DNA of 7,410 bases from an uncultured Selenomonadales bacterium. GTDB taxonomy: Bacteria; Bacillota; Negativicutes; Selenomonadales; Selenomonadaceae. The notes beneath the pieces were generated by a model. That model did no database searches and was not told the origin of the DNA. It saw nothing but the letters and a program-made list of their open reading frames with translations. A program made the position numbers and the translations under genes. Location of the stretch: contig CALGGP010000210.1 of the NCBI GenBank assembly GCA_937915885.1, positions 1 through 7,410 on the forward strand, in the 5' to 3' direction. The stretch's first letter is position 1, and every line of letters begins with the position of its first letter. Positions 5,592 through 7,410 of the stretch are shown piece by piece.

Positions 5592-6380
5592 TTACTTCAG
5601 CACATCAGCCGCGCGGAGCATCGGCACGATCATTTTGACGTTGTGCACTCGAATGATGTCCGCGCCGCGCATCGCTCCGATCACGCTCCAAATGCCCGTC
5701 ACTTCGTCGCGACTTTCGATCGGAAGGTTGAGCGCATATCCGATCACCGACTTGCGACTGACGCCGAGCAGCAACGGGCGATAATCGCTCAACTCCTCGA
5801 GCCGATGCAGGATCATTAAATTTTGTTCCTGAGTTTTGCCGAAGCCGATCCCCGGGTCGAAAATTAAATTACTCCGCTCGAGCCCGATTTCGATTGATTG
5901 TTCGATGATCCGATCAAAAAAATTTTTTATGTCGGAGATCACATCGTCGGACGGGCGATCGTGAGTGACGACCAGCGGACAATCATTCCGCGCGGAGCAT
6001 TCAAGCATAGCCCTGTCGACGTGGACGGCGTTAATAAAATCGGCGCCGAGCTCGAGCGCGGCTTGAGCGACCGTCGGCTTGTAAGTGTCGACGCTGATCG
6101 GAACGGGGCAATTTTTGAGCGCCGACAAAATTTTTTCGAGCCGATTGATCTCCTCGGCGGCATCGATCGGAGTTGCATCGGGACGAGTAGATTCCGCGCC
6201 AATGTCAATGATATCGGCGCCGTCTTCGATCATCTCTCGAGCATGTTTGACGGCGCTCTCAACATTGAGCCAACGTCCGCCGTCGGAAAAAGAATCGGGC
6301 GTGACGTTCAGAATCCCCATCACCAACGTTCGGGTGCCGCCGACGTGGGACGCGTGCCGCTCCTTATCGAATGTCGCCAC
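5592..6380 (-). CDS. folP: Dihydropteroate synthase, divergent, start uncertain
   Basis: DHPS condenses 6-hydroxymethyl-dihydropterin diphosphate with p-aminobenzoate, making FolB its functional neighbour. From GTG 6380 the protein is 262 residues, normal for the family. Motifs: MGILNVTPDSFSDGG (21-35), IGAESTRPDATP (60-71), SVDTYKP (96-102), FDPGIGFGKT (174-183, Asp175), GVSRKS (206-211, Lys210), IRVHNV (243-248). Two oddities: the usual IND(I/V) reads INAV, so the pterin-pocket Asp is Ala118, and the MHxxGxP loop is a shorter THDRP. The start is unclear. GTG 6380 lacks an SD; TTG 6326, GTG 6323 and ATG 6320 are very close to the first motif; the frame stays open upstream through degenerate repeats to 6782, where an ATG at 6635 does have a GGAGG. 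Overlap with the upstream gene argues against the longest form. Confidence 0.85.
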   Translation of the reverse strand: MATFDKERHASHVGGTRTLVMGILNVTPDSFSDGGRWLNVESAVKHAREMIEDGADIIDIGAESTRPDATPIDAAEEINRLEKILSALKNCPVPISVDTYKPTVAQAALELGADFINAVHVDRAMLECSARNDCPLVVTHDRPSDDVISDIKNFFDRIIEQSIEIGLERSNLIFDPGIGFGKTQEQNLMILHRLEELSDYRPLLLGVSRKSVIGYALNLPIESRDEVTGIWSVIGAMRGADIIRVHNVKMIVPMLRAADVLK

Positions 6381-6438
6381 GTTAAAGTGCGGGGCGCTGC
6401 CAACGCGGGTGGGCAGTGCTGCCTCTGTTGAGCGCCGA
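6331..6438. repeat. 108-bp direct repeat, copy 1
   Basis: This stretch recurs at 6490-6597, exactly 159 bp further on. It includes the near-identical core GTGCCGCTCCTTATCGAATG followed by TCG, CA and GTTAAAGTGC. Both copies open with the header GGG(C/T)GCCG(C/A)CGACGTGGG and contain a second header (GGGGC..CG..ACGCGGGTG) 60 bp in. The period is a multiple of three, so the folP frame reads a similar peptide (PHF..TFDKERH) in both copies. Confidence 0.8.
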
Positions 6439-6489
6439 CGATGCAGGGAGAATTGCGTCCTCGGTTGAGCGTCTTGCTCCAAAAACATT

Positions 6490-6597
6490 CGGGCGCCGAC
6501 GACGTGGGGCAAGTGCCGCTCCTTATCGAATGTCGACATGTTAAAGTGCGGGGCACCGACGACGCGGGTGAACATGCTGTCCTCGGTTGGACGCCGC
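6490..6597. repeat. 108-bp direct repeat, copy 2
   Basis: Second copy of 6331-6438, roughly four-fifths identical by eye, with no indels needed. Between the copies (6439-6489) is unrelated unique sequence. Together with 6611-6687 it fills most of the 349 bp between the folP GTG and the stop of the upstream 103-residue gene. I see no credible independent gene in this interval. Confidence 0.8.
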
Positions 6598-6610
6598 CTT
6601 CGAGCGTGCC

Positions 6611-6687
6611 GGGCGCCGCCGACGCGGGTGGGCATGCCTTCCTCCGTTGGGCGCCGACATTCGGGGGCGGGAGCGTCGGCGGCGCCC
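6611..6687. repeat. 77-bp palindromic element (copy 2) with perfect 15-bp terminal inverted repeats
   Basis: The left arm GGGCGCCGCCGACGC (6611-6625) is the exact reverse complement of the right arm at 6673-6687. The full length aligns with 5481-5558 in the opposite orientation. The minus strand of the interior carries GGAGGAAGGC followed by ATG (6635), an SD plus start codon that reads in frame with folP. The 5' half also resembles the sequence starting at 6551. Confidence 0.78.
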
Positions 6688-6729
6688 CATAAACCGTTAC
6701 TCCGTTGCCCCGAACTTCGACGACCGAGA

Positions 6730-7041
6730 TCAGTAGTGCGGGTGCTGTTTGACATACTCCACCGGTCGGCTCCAATCCACATGAATACCCGTCGCCTCCC
6801 ATAATTTTGTCAGCGCCACCTTGAAATTTCCAACGCCCGCCAACGGATCAATCGCCTCCCGCGTAAAGTCGAGCAACGTCTCATGCGGAATCAATATCTC
6901 ATGGATCGTGTGCAAAAATTTTTCCGCCAGCGCACGCCCCTCCTCATTGTCGAGCACCACCGCCGCCGTTTTATTCTTGTCGTCGTATTCGATATAGCCG
7001 AGCGCATCTTTGAAACTGATCGCCACGCTGTAATTTTCCAT
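6730..7041 (-). CDS. Conserved-looking 103-residue protein of unknown function
   Basis: 103 residues, acidic, soluble, no cysteines and no signal or membrane segment. The N-terminal half looks like a small alpha/beta unit (ISFKDALGYIEYDD, then AAVVLDNEEGRALAEKFL). The C-terminal half holds PHETLLDFTREAIDPLA and ends with LWEATGIHVDWSRPVEYVKQHPHY, whose Trp/His/Pro-rich tail is distinctive. I cannot name a family with confidence; the phrases feel conserved in Negativicutes, but that is memory only. ATG 7041 is supported by GGGAGG (7056-7051) with a 9-nt spacer and by a consensus promoter just upstream, so this is a true transcription unit start. It reads toward the repeat array and folP, with no terminator seen in between, so it may lead the folP-folB transcript. 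Confidence 0.8.
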   Translation of the reverse strand: MENYSVAISFKDALGYIEYDDKNKTAAVVLDNEEGRALAEKFLHTIHEILIPHETLLDFTREAIDPLAGVGNFKVALTKLWEATGIHVDWSRPVEYVKQHPHY

Positions 7042-7070
7042 CTGTCAATCCCTCCCGTCAATATCGATGC

Positions 7071-7099
7071 ATTGTACCAAATCCGCGCGGGGTTTTCAA
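7071..7099 (-). promoter_or_regulatory. Sigma-70/A type promoter upstream of the 103-residue gene
   Basis: The minus strand has TTGAAA (7099-7094), exactly 17 bp, then TACAAT (7076-7071), preceded by TG at the extended -10 position. It lies 30 bp upstream of the ATG at 7041. This is the best full promoter in the window and could drive the whole minus-strand run toward folP and beyond. Confidence 0.75.
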
Positions 7100-7103
7100 T
7101 CGA

Positions 7104-7148
7104 CAAAAAAATACACCTCCGACGCTGATGAACGCGCAATCGAAGGTG
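7104..7148 (-). terminator. Rho-independent terminator after the PTS EIIA gene
   Basis: On the minus strand, CACCTTCG (7148-7141) pairs with CGGAGGTG (7121-7114), one G-T pair included, with further partial pairing inward. The 3' arm is followed by TA and a run of seven T (7110-7104). It ends transcription from the EIIA gene just before the -35 box of the next gene. Confidence 0.75.
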
Positions 7149-7158
7149 CAATGCGAGC

Positions 7159-7178
7159 CGCCCGTGCGAGATCGGGCG
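7159..7178 (-). other. Second GC hairpin between the EIIA stop and the terminator
   Basis: CGCCCG (7159-7164) and CGGGCG (7173-7178) form a perfect 6-bp stem with an 8-nt loop. No T-run follows on either strand, so alone it is not an intrinsic terminator. It may protect the 3' end or assist the terminator next to it. Confidence 0.5.
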
Positions 7179-7222
7179 ACGCGCCATTAAAGATAAACTT
7201 TATTTATTTGATTGTCAACGGA

Positions 7223-7410
7223 TTATCCGAGAACTTCGAGGAAGTCGTCCTCCGGCTTGACGTCGCCGGTCTTGAGCGGGCGAATGGTGGAATACGCCGG
7301 CGTGTTGACGACGATCAACGGAGTGGTGACAGGATAGCCCGCCTTATGGATCGCATCAATGTCGAAGGTGACGAGCAAGTCGCCGCGCTTGACTTTCTGC
7401 TCCGCTTGGA
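7223..7410 (-). CDS. PTS glucose-family EIIA domain, C-terminal fragment (runs off right edge)
   Basis: The last 61 residues of an EIIA(Glc)/Crr-type domain, the cytoplasmic phosphocarrier that accepts phosphate from HPr and passes it to an EIIB. Visible hallmarks: QKVKRGDLLVTFD (4-16), then DAIHKAGYPVTTPLIVVNT (18-36), which matches the family's kkGdlLlefDldaIkkaGydvttPvivtN block. The phospho-His lies upstream of the window. It cannot be told whether this is a stand-alone EIIA or the end of a multi-domain permease (EIICBA). The TAA at 7225-7223 is followed by hairpins and a terminator. Confidence 0.88.
   Translation of the reverse strand, partial: QAEQKVKRGDLLVTFDIDAIHKAGYPVTTPLIVVNTPAYSTIRPLKTGDVKPEDDFLEVLG

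Noticed and set aside
6331..6687. CRISPR array
   Set aside because: Repeat headers are degenerate, of unequal spacing, and the stretches between them are themselves repeated; there are no unique spacers and no cas genes.
5592..6782. 396-residue FolP starting at 6782
   Set aside because: It would overlap the 3' end of the well-supported 103-residue gene and consist mostly of translated degenerate repeats before the first DHPS motif.
1..7410. tRNA, rRNA or riboswitch
   Set aside because: No cloverleaf, rRNA-like stretch or recognised riboswitch core was seen on either strand; structured RNA cannot be fully excluded by eye.

Overview
The window looks like a chromosomal stretch from an anaerobic Firmicute. 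My best guess is a Negativicutes/Selenomonadales-like lineage, but this is inference from gene content, not a proven assignment. The supporting content is an AmmeMemoRadiSam radical SAM enzyme, a small CD1871A-type CXXC protein, a CX2CX2CX3C polyferredoxin, a PTS EIIA domain, SD-led TTG starts and roughly half GC. Only the AmrS-like gene (211-1065) is on the + strand; all other supported genes are on the minus strand. Several start codons are TTG, GTG or otherwise ambiguous, and neighbouring genes often overlap by a few bases.

Layout from left to right: the 5' end of murI (glutamate racemase, minus, runs off the left edge); a divergent promoter region (95-210); an AmrS-like radical SAM gene that lacks the usual C-terminal extension; then, read right to left, a compact minus-strand run. 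That run is dihydropteroate synthase (folP), an intergenic palindromic repeat element, dihydroneopterin aldolase (folB), a shortened and catalytically dead P1B-type ATPase relative, a lipoprotein thioredoxin of the TlpA/ResA type, a 45-residue CXXC membrane peptide, a membrane polyferredoxin, a small possibly frameshifted ORF, a DUF488 protein and a dual-OB-domain protein that converges on amrS. Upstream of folP lie an array of degenerate GC-rich repeats, an unrecognised 103-residue gene with its own strong promoter, a terminator, and the 3' end of a PTS glucose-family EIIA gene that runs off the right edge.

The most interesting unit is 2397-5072. A P-type ATPase relative has lost its phosphorylation aspartate, actuator domain and CPC transport motif, yet it is kept in frame and tightly coupled to an extracytoplasmic thioredoxin, a CXXC micro-membrane protein and a polyferredoxin. 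I read this as a membrane thiol/electron-transfer module in which the pump fold has been repurposed. The second point of interest is a family of roughly 78-bp elements with 15-bp terminal inverted repeats. They flank folP in opposite orientations, and related degenerate copies leave the folP reading frame open upstream, so the folP start is uncertain.
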